Shown here in pieces: positions 7,633-17,072 of a DNA stretch of 18,708 nt. A model generated the notes under the pieces. The model had not been told where the DNA came from and did no database searches. It saw only the letters and a program-made list of their open reading frames with translations. The translations under genes were made by a program, and so were the position numbers. The stretch's first letter is position 1. Each line of letters begins with the position of its first letter. This stretch comes from JANQRV01 sp964533785 (lineage in GTDB: Bacteria > Bacteroidota > Bacteroidia > Chitinophagales > Saprospiraceae): contig CAZHNG010000102.1 of the NCBI GenBank assembly GCA_964533785.1, positions 1 through 18,708 of the forward strand. The letters run 5' to 3'.

Positions 7633-10600
7633 ATGCTAAGATATTTACTCCTTTTTCTTTTATTGGGTTCCGTCTTGCAGGCCCAAACAGCACTGACCGG
7701 TAAGGTGACCGAAGAAGAATCGAATGAACCGCTTATTTTTGCGACGGTTGGGCTGTTTAAGAACGATGTACCGATCGCAGGGACAGAAACCGATTTGGAT
7801 GGTAATTACTTCTTTTCAAATATCGATCCAGGTACTTACGACCTTTTGGTCAGTTATACCGGCTACCAGGAACAGAAGATCGTAGGCATCGTGGTATTGG
7901 CGGGAAAGACCAACCGTGCGGATGTGAAAATGCTGAACGAAGGCGTAATGATAGAAACCGTAGTAGTCACGGAATACCGGGCTCCTTTGGTAGAACAAGA
8001 TAATACGACCTCCGGGCAAATTGTAACCAGCGAGCAAATAAAGAACCTGCCCACCCGGAATATCAATGCCCTGGCAGCTACGACGGCAGGCTTATCTTCC
8101 GCTGACGAAGGCGGGGCTATTAATGTGAGAGGGTCGCGTTCTGATGCCACCAACTATATTATCGATGGTATCCGGGTGCAAGGTAATTTCATTCCGGAAA
8201 CGGAGATCGACCAGATGCAAGTGATCACCGGTGGAGTAGAAGCCCAATACGGCGACGTGACCGGTGGTATTATTTCCATTACCACCAAAGGGCCTTCTAA
8301 CCGATTTTCCAGTGGTGTTGAAATGGAAACCTCAAAATTCCTGGATGCTTATGAGAATTCCCTGGTTGGTTTTAATATGAGTGGCCCGATATTAAAGAAC
8401 GATCAGGGGCAATCCATTCTGGGTTACCGCTTTGCCGGAAGATATACGTATCAATTAGATGACGATCCTCCTGCGATCGATGTATTCCGTATCGATGAGG
8501 CCAAAATTGCCGAATTAGAAGAAGATCCATTATTAAATTTAAGAGGCAATACATTTGCGGCTGCGGATTTTCTGGAAGCAGAAGATGCACGCGCCCTGGA
8601 TGCCAATCCTTTTGAAGAAAGAGAACGCATCGATTTGACCGCCAAAATAGATGCCAGGTTAACCCAGGCCATTGATGTTACTTTTACCGGAGCTTTTACC
8701 AACAATGAAAACCAATTTACACCCGGTGGATGGGGGTTGCTCAATAGCCAAAATAATCCCTTTTCAAATTCCTCCACTTACCGGGGGAATTTCCGTTTCC
8801 GTCATCGTTTCGGTGGTGGCATCAATAGTGGCTCTGGACAGTCCAAAGGTATTATCCGTAATGCCTCCTATATTTTACAAGGTGGTTTTGAAAAAATAAA
8901 GAGCGATATTGCCGATCAAAGACACGGGGAAAATTATTTTAACTACGGGTATATCGGCAATTTTGATGTTGAATGGATACCCACTTTCGTTCCCGTATTC
9001 GATCCGGAGACATTTACGACCAATTTAGTACATACTGATTACCGGCAAGTACTGCGTGGCTATACAGCGGGCGATATGAATCCGGTGCTGGCCAATTACA
9101 ATAAGGCGATGGGTATTGATTTTAATTCTGGAGAACCGCTCAACGGCCAAATCGGCAATTTCCTGATCAATGAGGGCACTGCGGACGGCGATCTACTGGC
9201 TTTGACCAACTTCTTTTCCCCTAATGGACAGTTGCCTAATGTATACGCCACTACCTGGAATTTTCACAATAATGTTGGCGCAGTGTACAACCTGGTTACA
9301 AAAGGGGAATCCGACATCATCACCTTTAATGGAAGAGCTTCATTTACACTGGTGCCCGGCAGTTCCGACGCCAGTCAACATAATATCCAATTGGGGGTAA
9401 TGTACGAGGAACGTATTCAGAGAGGATACAATATATTTCCCCGAAATTTGTGGAACGTTGCTCGCCAGCAGGCCAATAATCATATTTTGGGTATCGTGCC
9501 GGGAGCAGATACCGTTGGTACGATCGAAATTCCTGATTTTGGGACAGCCAATTTATTGGAAGTTACCATTGATTCCGCTTCAGAGAATCAGTTTTTTCGC
9601 AAAGTTCGCGAGTCACTGGGTGTCCCTCTTGATCAATACGTAAATGTAGATGGCCTCAGTCCCGAGGAGCTGCGTTTAGAGATGTTTTCCGCCAGAGAAT
9701 TAAATGATGAAAATATCCTGAATTATTTTGGTTATGATTATTTGGGTAATCCTTACAATGGGACGTTTGAAGATTTTTTCACCGAGCGGGACCTTTCTAC
9801 TGGTATACGCACTTTCCCGGTAGCTCCTAACCGGCCGTTGTATTTTGCCGGATATATCCAGGATAAATTTACTTTTAAAGATATCATTTTCAGAGTGGGA
9901 GTTCGCGTAGATTACTACGATGCCAATACCAAAGTGCTAAGAGACCCATATTCTTTGTACAGTATCATGGGGGCCAACCAGTATCACGCAGAGGCGGGTA
10001 CTGAAAAACCAGGAAGCGTTGGCGATGATTACAAGGTATACCTGGATGATACCGGAAATTCCGTATTGGCTTACCGCGACGGCGATCAATGGTACGAAGC
10101 CAACGGTACGCCCGTAAATGGCCCGCAAGAAATTGCCGGTATCCGGGAAGGTCTTGTATTTCCCAAGTACGAAGATCCTAATGCACAGGGTAATCCCAAC
10201 TACATTAAACAGCCCTCCTTTGGTGAACGGGATCCCAACACTGGTCTTTCCGGCATTGACCGGAATTTTAAGGATTATGAACCCCAGATCAACATCATGC
10301 CGCGTTTGGCTTTTTCCTTTCCGATCTCAACCAACGCGAATTTCTTTGCTCATTACGATATTTTGGTGCAGCGGCCTCCTTCTAATACATTGGCAACCGC
10401 AAGAGATTATTTCTACTTTGTTGACCAGGCCGCGGGAAGGATAACCAATAACCCGGATCTCAAACCCGAGCGCACCATTGATTATGAGGTAGGTTTTCAA
10501 CAAAAAATATCCCAAAATTCCGCTTTGAAAATTGCGGCTTATTACAAAGAACTGCGGGACATGATCCAGCAACGCACCTATTTCCCCGTACCCAATGTGA

Positions 10601-11331
10601 TTCAATATACCACCTACGATAATCAAGACTTTGGTACGGTAAAAGGGTTTTCGCTCCAGTACGATCTGCGAAAAACGCCCACCAATAACTTTTCTTTGCA
10701 AGCCAATTACACCTTACAATTCGCTGACGGTACCGGCTCGAATCCAAATTCTCAAAGTGGTTTGACGGATAACGGCAACCTTCGAACCCTTTTCCCATTA
10801 ACTTTTGATGAGCGTCACCGTATCGTAGCTACCCTGGATTATCGTTATGCCGGAGGATCGGCCTACAATGGACCTCGCATAGGAGATTTAATGCTGTTTG
10901 CCAATGCGGGGATAAATTTCCAGACCATTGCGGTTTCCGGCCGGCCGTATACCGCTACCCAAACGCCGACTGAGCTTGGTGGCGCAGGTACTATCGGCTC
11001 CATCAACGGTGCGAGAAAGCCCTGGAATTTTACGGTTAATTTACGCGTGGACAAAACCTTCCAGGTTCGAAAAGGCTTATTCATGAACGTTTACTTGAGG
11101 GTATCCAACTTACTGGACGCCAGAAACATCATCAATGTATATTCCGCTACTGGATCACCGACGGATACCGGTTTTTTACAATCCTTTAACGGAAGGCGCC
11201 AAATTGAAACGATCGAGGATTCAGCGAGAAATTTGAGTTCTTACCTGGCTTCTTACCAGTGGGCGTCTTTAAATGCTGATTTTTTCACATTGCCCAGAAG
11301 AATGTATGCCGGAGCAACATTTAGTTTTTAA
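7633..11331 (+). CDS. TonB-dependent outer-membrane receptor
   Basis: Ligand-gated outer-membrane transporter powered by TonB/ExbBD, or, in this context, possibly a surface-protein partner. The 1232-residue product has a signal peptide (cleavage likely after LQA, residue 17), a carboxypeptidase-regulatory-like beta-sandwich (about 20-105: LTGKVTEEESNEPLIFATV to LVSYTGYQEQ), a plug (about 115-217 with LPTRNINALAATTAGL, INVRGSRSDATNYIIDG and GGVEAQYGDVTGGIISITTKG), and a long 22-strand-type barrel ending in the aromatic terminus MYAGATFSF. It is longer than SusC-type receptors because of large extracellular loops, and no SusD gene follows. Only 25 bp separate it from the next gene, so the two are probably co-transcribed. 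The ligand cannot be read from the sequence. The assignment to the family is firm. Confidence 0.95.
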   Translation: MLRYLLLFLLLGSVLQAQTALTGKVTEEESNEPLIFATVGLFKNDVPIAGTETDLDGNYFFSNIDPGTYDLLVSYTGYQEQKIVGIVVLAGKTNRADVKMLNEGVMIETVVVTEYRAPLVEQDNTTSGQIVTSEQIKNLPTRNINALAATTAGLSSADEGGAINVRGSRSDATNYIIDGIRVQGNFIPETEIDQMQVITGGVEAQYGDVTGGIISITTKGPSNRFSSGVEMETSKFLDAYENSLVGFNMSGPILKNDQGQSILGYRFAGRYTYQLDDDPPAIDVFRIDEAKIAELEEDPLLNLRGNTFAAADFLEAEDARALDANPFEERERIDLTAKIDARLTQAIDVTFTGAFTNNENQFTPGGWGLLNSQNNPFSNSSTYRGNFRFRHRFGGGINSGSGQSKGIIRNASYILQGGFEKIKSDIADQRHGENYFNYGYIGNFDVEWIPTFVPVFDPETFTTNLVHTDYRQVLRGYTAGDMNPVLANYNKAMGIDFNSGEPLNGQIGNFLINEGTADGDLLALTNFFSPNGQLPNVYATTWNFHNNVGAVYNLVTKGESDIITFNGRASFTLVPGSSDASQHNIQLGVMYEERIQRGYNIFPRNLWNVARQQANNHILGIVPGADTVGTIEIPDFGTANLLEVTIDSASENQFFRKVRESLGVPLDQYVNVDGLSPEELRLEMFSARELNDENILNYFGYDYLGNPYNGTFEDFFTERDLSTGIRTFPVAPNRPLYFAGYIQDKFTFKDIIFRVGVRVDYYDANTKVLRDPYSLYSIMGANQYHAEAGTEKPGSVGDDYKVYLDDTGNSVLAYRDGDQWYEANGTPVNGPQEIAGIREGLVFPKYEDPNAQGNPNYIKQPSFGERDPNTGLSGIDRNFKDYEPQINIMPRLAFSFPISTNANFFAHYDILVQRPPSNTLATARDYFYFVDQAAGRITNNPDLKPERTIDYEVGFQQKISQNSALKIAAYYKELRDMIQQRTYFPVPNVIQYTTYDNQDFGTVKGFSLQYDLRKTPTNNFSLQANYTLQFADGTGSNPNSQSGLTDNGNLRTLFPLTFDERHRIVATLDYRYAGGSAYNGPRIGDLMLFANAGINFQTIAVSGRPYTATQTPTELGGAGTIGSINGARKPWNFTVNLRVDKTFQVRKGLFMNVYLRVSNLLDARNIINVYSATGSPTDTGFLQSFNGRRQIETIEDSARNLSSYLASYQWASLNADFFTLPRRMYAGATFSF

Positions 11332-11356
11332 ACCAATAAATGATCACCATAAATAA

Positions 11357-14300
11357 ATGATTAGATTTAGAAGTAAAGCTGGATGGATATTTTTGCTGCT
11401 AATGGGCTGTAGCCTGGTAGCTTCAGCACATATTGATCACAGAAACAAGAAGAAGCGCAAGCAGGAAAAAGAAAAACGGGAAACCGTTCAGTTTAGAGAG
11501 AATTGTGACAATGCCGTTTCTCAGTTTGATCAGGATATTAATAATGTAAGAGCCCGATTACTGACCGGCGGAGATGTTTGGTGGGATGGTAATGATGGTC
11601 GTTACGTAGTCCCCAAAGTGCCGCCCGGGGTGCCTGAGGTATCTTCTATTTTTTCCGGCTCCGTATGGTTGGGGGGGGTGGATCCGGCCGGTAACCTAAA
11701 GGTTGCGGCTCAAACCGGAGGGAGGGCCGTTGGTAATTTCGATTTTTTCCCCGGTCCGCTGGACCCGAATACAGGGCAAACCGAGCAGACCATTTGTGCC
11801 AACTGGGACCGGTTCTTTACCGTTACCGGCGCAGAAATCGATGAACACCTAAGGAATTATGCTAATGCAATTTCACAGGGTATTGCTTATGACGAAGACT
11901 TGATACCCCGTTCCATAAAAGGATGGCCCGCCAGAGGAAATCGTTTTTTTTCCGAGATCAACCAATTTAGTTTGCCTGATACCGAACAGGGACTGGCACT
12001 CTTCTTTGACCAAAACGGTAACGATGTATACGAACCGGATCTTGGGGATTATCCAATCATTGATATCCGTGGTTGTGATGAACCGCAGTATCCTGATGAG
12101 ATGACCTTTTGGATCTACAACGATGGCGGTAATATTCATTCTGAATCTATGGGCGATCCCATTCAAATGGAAATCCAGGTACAGGCTTTCGCGTATCAAA
12201 CCAATGATCAGATCAATGACATGACCTTTCAGCGGTATAAATTGATCAACCGGGCAGTGGAAAGTATCAATGACACTTATTTCGCCATGTGGGTAGATCC
12301 GGATCTGGGCTGTCCTGAGGATGATTACATCGGTTGTGATACGCTCCGGAGCTTAGCCTATGTATACAATGAAGATGCCGCTGACGGTAACGTCGGATGT
12401 GCCTGTAATTTAGGAGGTGGGATGGTGAATACCTATTGTGAGGATGTTCCCATTCTAGGAGTGGATTACTTCCGTGGGCCTTTGGATGAATTCGGTAATG
12501 AAATAGGAATGTCGTCTTTTACGTATTTTAACCGTGCATCTAGCGTGCCGGCACCGATCGCTGCAACCACCGACCCTGAGAATGCTCAGGAATACTATAA
12601 TTACATTTCGGGAAGGTGGCGCGACGGCAGTCCTTTTACTTTCGGTGACGACGCTTTTCAGGATGGTCCTCCGATCCGGTATGCTTTTACGGAAGCGCCG
12701 GATGACCCCGATGGCTGGTCAATGTGTTCGCAGGGGCTGGCTTCCGGCGATCGGCGTACGGTTCAGGCTTCCGGGCCTTTCCGTCTTGATCCGGGAGCGG
12801 TCAACGAGTTGATCATTGGTGTAGTATGGATTCCGGATCAGAGTTACCCTTGTCCAAGTATTAGGAGGTTACAAGAAGCGGATGATATTGCGCAGGCTCT
12901 TTTTGACAATTGTTTTGAATTGACGGATGGCCCCGATGCGCCGGATGTTGATTTTATTGAATTAGATAAGGAGATCGTAGCCGTATTTACCAATGATGAA
13001 CTAACCAGCAATAATGCTTTCGAAGCTTACGCTCAAAGAGGATTGCAGATCCCTCCGCTGGAAGAAGATAGTTTATATCGCTTTGAGGGATATAAATTAT
13101 ATCAATTGGCCGGGCCCGATGTTGCTATTGCTGACTTGAATGATCCGGATAAAGCCAGGATCGTTTTCCAGGTAGATATAAAGAATGGAGTTGATCGTAT
13201 CTTCAATTGGGAATCGGTTGAAAATCCAACGGATGAAGAGGTATATGTTCCTGAGGTCAGGGTGGAAGGCTCCGATCAGGGGATTCGTCATACATTCAGG
13301 ATCACGGAAGATCAGTTTGCTCAGCAAGACCGGCAATTGGTGAACCACAAGAAGTATTATTTCACCGCAATTGCATACGCATACAACGAATACGAACCCT
13401 TTGATCCACGTGATGTGGTTGGCCAAAGAAGGCCCTACCTTGAAGGAAGGAGGAATATCGGCGACGGAACTAATCCGTATTATACGGTAATACCTCGTCC
13501 TATTGTCGACCGGCAGTTGAATGCTTTCTACGGAGAAGGTCCTGCCATTACCAGGATTGATGGTATCGGACTCGGGGGTACTTTTGTTGACTTGACTGCA
13601 GAAACGAAGAATGCAATTTTAGAAGGTTCTTTCAATGGGGAAATCGTTTATCAGCCAGGCGAAGGTCCCATCGAAGTGAAAATCTTTAACCCCTTAGAAG
13701 CCGTGGATGGTGAGTTTGAACTCACTTTTGTTGATGAGAATATGTCTAATAATCAGCTTGACGAAGAAGTGCGCTGGGAATTGCGTAACCTCAGTTCACC
13801 GGGAATACCACCAGTCATTTCTGCAACGACGATCGAACGGTTGAACGAACAAATCATTAAGGAATACGGGTTTTCGGTGACCATTGGTCAAACTGCTGAT
13901 GTGGGGGATAGATTGACTGATGACAATGGTGTGATAGGTTACGAGGAGGTGTATACTTCTGGTGATAATGAAGGCTGGCTATCGGGAATCCAGGATGGCA
14001 TGTCAGGCGGCACGAACAGAGCTTTTGATGACATTATTTTTGATTTTGTAGCTACTTCCGGGGTTGAAGTGGATGCTCTACTTGATCCAAACCAGGCCCT
14101 CACAAATATCGGTCCGGGATACTTTGTTCCTTATTATTTGTGTAATTGGCGGGATAAAGTGGATGTCGCAGGTACTTTCGGCGAATACATTACCCCAGCC
14201 TGGACAGACGGCAGTAATAGATTGGTCCGGGAAAACATTTCCCTGCAGGAGATGAATAACATCGACCTGATATTTACACCGAACAAAGATCTATGGTCGC

Positions 14301-15370
14301 GTTGTCCGATCGTAGAAACAATAAATAAGTACTACGAACCCCTGGGTTTTCAATCGCGAGGGAACCGCAATCATTTTGATCTACGGGCAGCCCCTAGTGT
14401 AACAAAGTTTGATCAGGATGGTGATGGATTGCCAGATGTTGATACCGATCCCAAAACGGCCGGAGAAGGATTTGGCTGGTTCCCTGGTTATGCTATTGAC
14501 GTAGAAACGGGGGAAAGATTAGCTGTATTTTTTGGAGAAAATTCATTTTATGATGGAGACTTTTTTCCGGATTTTTACCAGGATGGCAATACATTGATCG
14601 GGGCGGACATGATGTTTAATCCTTCGTCGCAGATCGCTATCAATCCGGTAGGATTTCCCAATGTTGCTCAGTACATCGCAGGAGGACAGCATTTCGTGTA
14701 CGTGACCAGGTTGCCTTATAGTGACGAAACACTGGAAACTTTTGAGAATTTAGCTTCGCCGGGCATTCGTAAAGTTTCGGTTCTGAGAGAAATAACCTGG
14801 ACCGGACTGATCATGGCTAATTCTGGTTTTGCTATGACCTCTTACCGCGATGGCCTTATTCCCGAAGAAGTCACCGTCAAAATAAGGGTCGATAACCCCT
14901 ACCAGGTAGCTACCGGGACCGGAGAATTTAATGGTTATCCTACCTATCGATTCTCCATACGAGGAGCAGAAGCTGCAGAATTGACGCAAGAAGGTATAGA
15001 AAGTGCTTTAAATCAGATCAGAATGGTACCTAATCCTTATTACGGCTTTTCTGATTATGAAACTTCGCAGTTTACCAATATTGTCAAAATAACTAATCTG
15101 CCGGCTAAGTGCACGGTTACGATTTATTCATTGGACGGTAAATTTATCCGCCAGTACCGGAGAGATGAAACGCCCCTGGTGCCACTGGGAAATAATAGAG
15201 CAATTTCGCAAACACAGATATTACCAGATCTTGAATGGGATATGAGAAACAGTAAAGGGATCCCTATTGCTAGTGGGGTATATTTAATTCACGTTGCAGC
15301 AGATGGCCTTGGAGAAAGAACTTTGAAGTGGTTTGGTGTTAACCGGAAGTTTGATCCATCTGGACTGTAA
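11357..15370 (+). CDS. Large exported protein with T9SS/FlgD-like C-terminal domain
   Basis: A 1337-residue predicted cell-surface or secreted protein. The N-terminus is a signal sequence; either signal peptidase I cuts after ASA (residue 24) or LLMGC acts as a lipobox (Cys18). Directly after it comes a strongly basic stretch, HRNKKKRKQEKEKRE (28-42), unusual for an exported mature end. The body is rich in Asp, Gly and aromatic residues and matches what I remember of large Bacteroidota proteins annotated as T9SS cargo (WWDGNDGRYVVP, FFDQNGNDVYEPDLGDYP, a DLGCPEDDYIGCDT block). A calcium-binding-like run DQDGDGLPDVDTD lies near 1020. The last ~117 residues (from RMVPNPYYG) form an Ig-like domain with IYSLDGKFIRQYRRD and SGVYLIHV, as in type A sorting domains, though the very end is longer than usual. 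It lies 25 bp after the receptor gene. Function unknown; surface export is inferred. Confidence 0.8.
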   Translation: MIRFRSKAGWIFLLLMGCSLVASAHIDHRNKKKRKQEKEKRETVQFRENCDNAVSQFDQDINNVRARLLTGGDVWWDGNDGRYVVPKVPPGVPEVSSIFSGSVWLGGVDPAGNLKVAAQTGGRAVGNFDFFPGPLDPNTGQTEQTICANWDRFFTVTGAEIDEHLRNYANAISQGIAYDEDLIPRSIKGWPARGNRFFSEINQFSLPDTEQGLALFFDQNGNDVYEPDLGDYPIIDIRGCDEPQYPDEMTFWIYNDGGNIHSESMGDPIQMEIQVQAFAYQTNDQINDMTFQRYKLINRAVESINDTYFAMWVDPDLGCPEDDYIGCDTLRSLAYVYNEDAADGNVGCACNLGGGMVNTYCEDVPILGVDYFRGPLDEFGNEIGMSSFTYFNRASSVPAPIAATTDPENAQEYYNYISGRWRDGSPFTFGDDAFQDGPPIRYAFTEAPDDPDGWSMCSQGLASGDRRTVQASGPFRLDPGAVNELIIGVVWIPDQSYPCPSIRRLQEADDIAQALFDNCFELTDGPDAPDVDFIELDKEIVAVFTNDELTSNNAFEAYAQRGLQIPPLEEDSLYRFEGYKLYQLAGPDVAIADLNDPDKARIVFQVDIKNGVDRIFNWESVENPTDEEVYVPEVRVEGSDQGIRHTFRITEDQFAQQDRQLVNHKKYYFTAIAYAYNEYEPFDPRDVVGQRRPYLEGRRNIGDGTNPYYTVIPRPIVDRQLNAFYGEGPAITRIDGIGLGGTFVDLTAETKNAILEGSFNGEIVYQPGEGPIEVKIFNPLEAVDGEFELTFVDENMSNNQLDEEVRWELRNLSSPGIPPVISATTIERLNEQIIKEYGFSVTIGQTADVGDRLTDDNGVIGYEEVYTSGDNEGWLSGIQDGMSGGTNRAFDDIIFDFVATSGVEVDALLDPNQALTNIGPGYFVPYYLCNWRDKVDVAGTFGEYITPAWTDGSNRLVRENISLQEMNNIDLIFTPNKDLWSRCPIVETINKYYEPLGFQSRGNRNHFDLRAAPSVTKFDQDGDGLPDVDTDPKTAGEGFGWFPGYAIDVETGERLAVFFGENSFYDGDFFPDFYQDGNTLIGADMMFNPSSQIAINPVGFPNVAQYIAGGQHFVYVTRLPYSDETLETFENLASPGIRKVSVLREITWTGLIMANSGFAMTSYRDGLIPEEVTVKIRVDNPYQVATGTGEFNGYPTYRFSIRGAEAAELTQEGIESALNQIRMVPNPYYGFSDYETSQFTNIVKITNLPAKCTVTIYSLDGKFIRQYRRDETPLVPLGNNRAISQTQILPDLEWDMRNSKGIPIASGVYLIHVAADGLGERTLKWFGVNRKFDPSGL

Positions 15371-15371
15371 A

Positions 15372-15501
15372 AAGATCAAGGTCGTTGCTCTTAGGTCCAG
15401 ACGCTAGATTTTTGAAGCTAGAAGTAATTCATAGTCAATTAACTATTTCAATATGATATTAATTTTCTCTGACAGACTCTATTAGCAACGACCTTGATCT
15501 T
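15372..15501. repeat. Inverted-repeat element with 18-bp perfect arms
   Basis: AAGATCAAGGTCGTTGCT (15372-15389) is repeated as its exact complement at 15484-15501, starting two bases after the stop codon of the large exported protein. The interior contains GACGCTAGATTTTT near 15400 and a GATATTAATTTTCT stretch near 15456 that resemble pieces of the heptamer element at 16733-16883, so it may be a relative with different outer arms. It could also serve as a terminator-like barrier between the second and third genes of the cluster. Confidence 0.75.
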
Positions 15502-15502
15502 C

Positions 15503-15548
15503 GCTTATCGGATTTATAAGTTTTCATAAATCAATGAACCAGATAAGC
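15503..15548. repeat. Nested hairpin next to the inverted-repeat element
   Basis: An outer 7-bp stem GCTTATC/GATAAGC (15503-15509, 15542-15548) encloses an inner 7-bp stem GATTTAT/ATAAATC (15511-15517, 15526-15532). It directly abuts the 18-bp-armed element. The rest of the gap to 15668 shows no consensus promoter or other feature that I could support. Confidence 0.5.
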
Positions 15549-15668
15549 AAGAGCGTAGCACCATGTTGATCGTCAATTAAGGTAGCTTCAGCATAGATGG
15601 ATCTGGATTCCAGTGTCTTACATTAGGCCAGACTATTAACAATTTAAACGGTTTCATACTACTATTAT

Positions 15669-16709
15669 ATGAAAAACATATACCTGATCATTTTTTTTCT
15701 TGGCTTTGGACAAATGGTTTTTGCCGGTAACCCTGACCGCCAGGGAGAAGCCGGAGCCTATGAGTTATTGATGAACCCCTGGGCAAGAAGTGCTGGATTA
15801 CATTCCATGTCAACTTCACTTGTTCGTGGCGTTGAAGCCTTGCGGATAAACGTAGCAGGAATGGGAAGGATCAATAAGACTGAGGTATTGGTCAGTAGTG
15901 CACTTTATTTGGAAGGTACGGATATAAGGATGAACGCCTTGGGTTTATCTCAAAAAGTGGGGAATAACGGTGCGCTAGGTTTTAGCATCATGGCGCTGGA
16001 TTTTGGGGATATTGCCATTACTACAACAGACCAACCCGAAGGAACGGGAGCTACTTTTTCACCCAATTTTTTTCATGTCGGACTTGCATACGCTCATACT
16101 TTTGAAAATAAGATCTCGGTGGGAATCCTTTTCCGTGGTATTTCTGAATCAACGGCCAATGTTTCTGCTCTTGGCTTTGCGTTGGATGCCGGCATTCAAT
16201 ATGTTTCCGGACCAGAGGATAATTTTAAGTTCGGCATTTCCCTACGTAATGTTGGTTCCAGAATGACATTTGGAGGGGAGGCCTTATCCACGAGAGGGCC
16301 TGGTCCCAATAATGGCAGTTATGAATTAACATTTGATCAACGTGCCGCGGACTTCGAACTGCCGTCGATGCTGAACATAGGAATGTCCTACGATTTTATA
16401 ATCGCTGAATCCAACCGGATCAGTTTGCTAGGAAACTTTACTTCCAATTCATTTTCAAGGGATCAGATCGGAGGCGGAATGGAATACAGTTTCAAAGAAT
16501 TGTTTTCTTTAAGAGCTGGTTATAAGCTCGAATTGGATGTTGACAGTGAAATAGAGGAATCGATCTACACTGGGCTGAGTGTCGGTGCCTCCATTGAAGC
16601 ACCGCTTAGTCGTGAGAATAAAAATGTTCGTTTTGGGATTGACTACGCCTACCGCCAAACCAAAGTATGGAACGGTACGCATAATCTTTCCCTTCGGTTT
16701 AGTATTTAA
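15669..16709 (+). CDS. PorV/PorQ-family outer-membrane protein
   Basis: Predicted 14-strand-type barrel of the PorV/PorQ (FadL-like) family. PorV in type IX secretion binds the C-terminal domains of exported cargo at the outer membrane and carries them to the sortase complex. The 346-residue product has a signal peptide cut after VFA (residue 19), then NPWARSAGLHSMSTSLVRGVEALRINVAGM, the place where family members have their conserved asymmetric N-terminal motif with NPAG/NVAG. Repeating amphipathic strands follow (LGFSIMALDFGDI, KISVGILFRGI, FKFGISLRNVGS), ending LSLRFSI with the usual hydrophobic terminus. It lies 298 bp downstream of the large exported protein, across two hairpin elements, so it may have its own promoter, although I see no clean consensus. 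Location beside a putative T9SS cargo suggests a dedicated carrier; this is inference. Confidence 0.8.
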   Translation: MKNIYLIIFFLGFGQMVFAGNPDRQGEAGAYELLMNPWARSAGLHSMSTSLVRGVEALRINVAGMGRINKTEVLVSSALYLEGTDIRMNALGLSQKVGNNGALGFSIMALDFGDIAITTTDQPEGTGATFSPNFFHVGLAYAHTFENKISVGILFRGISESTANVSALGFALDAGIQYVSGPEDNFKFGISLRNVGSRMTFGGEALSTRGPGPNNGSYELTFDQRAADFELPSMLNIGMSYDFIIAESNRISLLGNFTSNSFSRDQIGGGMEYSFKELFSLRAGYKLELDVDSEIEESIYTGLSVGASIEAPLSRENKNVRFGIDYAYRQTKVWNGTHNLSLRFSI

Positions 16710-16728
16710 TTCTACTTTGCCACTATTC

Positions 16729-16794
16729 ATTGGACTTTTGACGCTAGACACTAGACGCTAGATTTTAGACAACAAACCGCTGATATTCAATGGA
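16729..16794. repeat. Heptamer-repeat element, copy A (3 heptamers)
   Basis: This 66-bp unit begins ATTGGACTTTTGACGCTAG, carries three tandem heptamers (GCTAGAC, ACTAGAC, GCTAGAT), and continues TTTAGACAACAAA and CGCTGATATTCAATGGA. It is repeated at 18636-18708 with few substitutions and exactly one extra heptamer. It forms the left part of the palindromic element 16733-16883. Confidence 0.8.
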
Positions 16795-16883
16795 TATCAA
16801 TTTTTCAGAATAAATAAAATTTCCGTTGATTGTCAATTAGTTAGAATTTTTAGTCTAACTTCTAGAGTCTAGCGTCAAAAGTC
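16733..16883. repeat. Palindromic element with 17-bp perfect arms
   Basis: GACTTTTGACGCTAGAC (16733-16749) recurs as its exact complement at 16867-16883. Inside are the heptamer run, a small TGATAT/ATATCA hairpin (about 16781-16799), and TTTTAGAC/GTCTAA pairing further in. It lies 23 bp downstream of the PorV-like stop and may end that transcript. No ORF is present, so it is likely a non-autonomous repeat. Confidence 0.75.
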
Positions 16884-16987
16884 TAGCACTATTCAATAAA
16901 TCCAGAATGAAAGGCTTTTCAGTAAACGTTGTAGTCTCCTAACGGCTTAAAAGATTGGCCGTTTGAATTGATTCCTGATTGAGTAGC

Positions 16988-17018
16988 TTGATTTTTTCAC
17001 AAGAGTACGTTATCTTTG
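16988..17018 (+). promoter_or_regulatory. Bacteroidota consensus promoter upstream of greA
   Basis: TTG (16988-16990), 20 bases, then TATCTTTG (17011-17018): a full consensus match. Transcription would begin near 17025, about 205 bases before the greA start, so the message would have a long leader. Confidence 0.7.
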
Positions 17019-17032
17019 TCTTTCCAATCAAG

Positions 17033-17072
17033 GCAAGAACGTCTCTTAGTATAAGGGCGTTCTTGCTTTTTA
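17033..17072 (+). terminator. Intrinsic-terminator-like hairpin in the greA leader
   Basis: The 9-bp perfect stem GCAAGAACG/CGTTCTTGC (17033-17041, 17058-17066) is followed by TTTTTATT. It starts only ~15 bases after the -7 box of the upstream promoter, so it would end a transcript of roughly 45-50 nt unless read through. It is either a leader attenuator or the 3' end of a small RNA. It could also catch read-through from the PorV-like gene. Confidence 0.65.

Noticed and set aside
7633..11331. SusC/SusD-type glycan uptake locus
   Set aside because: The receptor has the right general domains, but no SusD-like lipoprotein or glycosidase follows; the next gene is a T9SS-like giant protein.
16579..16761. 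60-codon ORF ending IGLLTLDTRR
   Set aside because: It overlaps the PorV-like gene in another frame and is closed by the heptamer repeat; no start signal or protein-like composition supports it. Useful only as the copy A counterpart of the 18668 stop.
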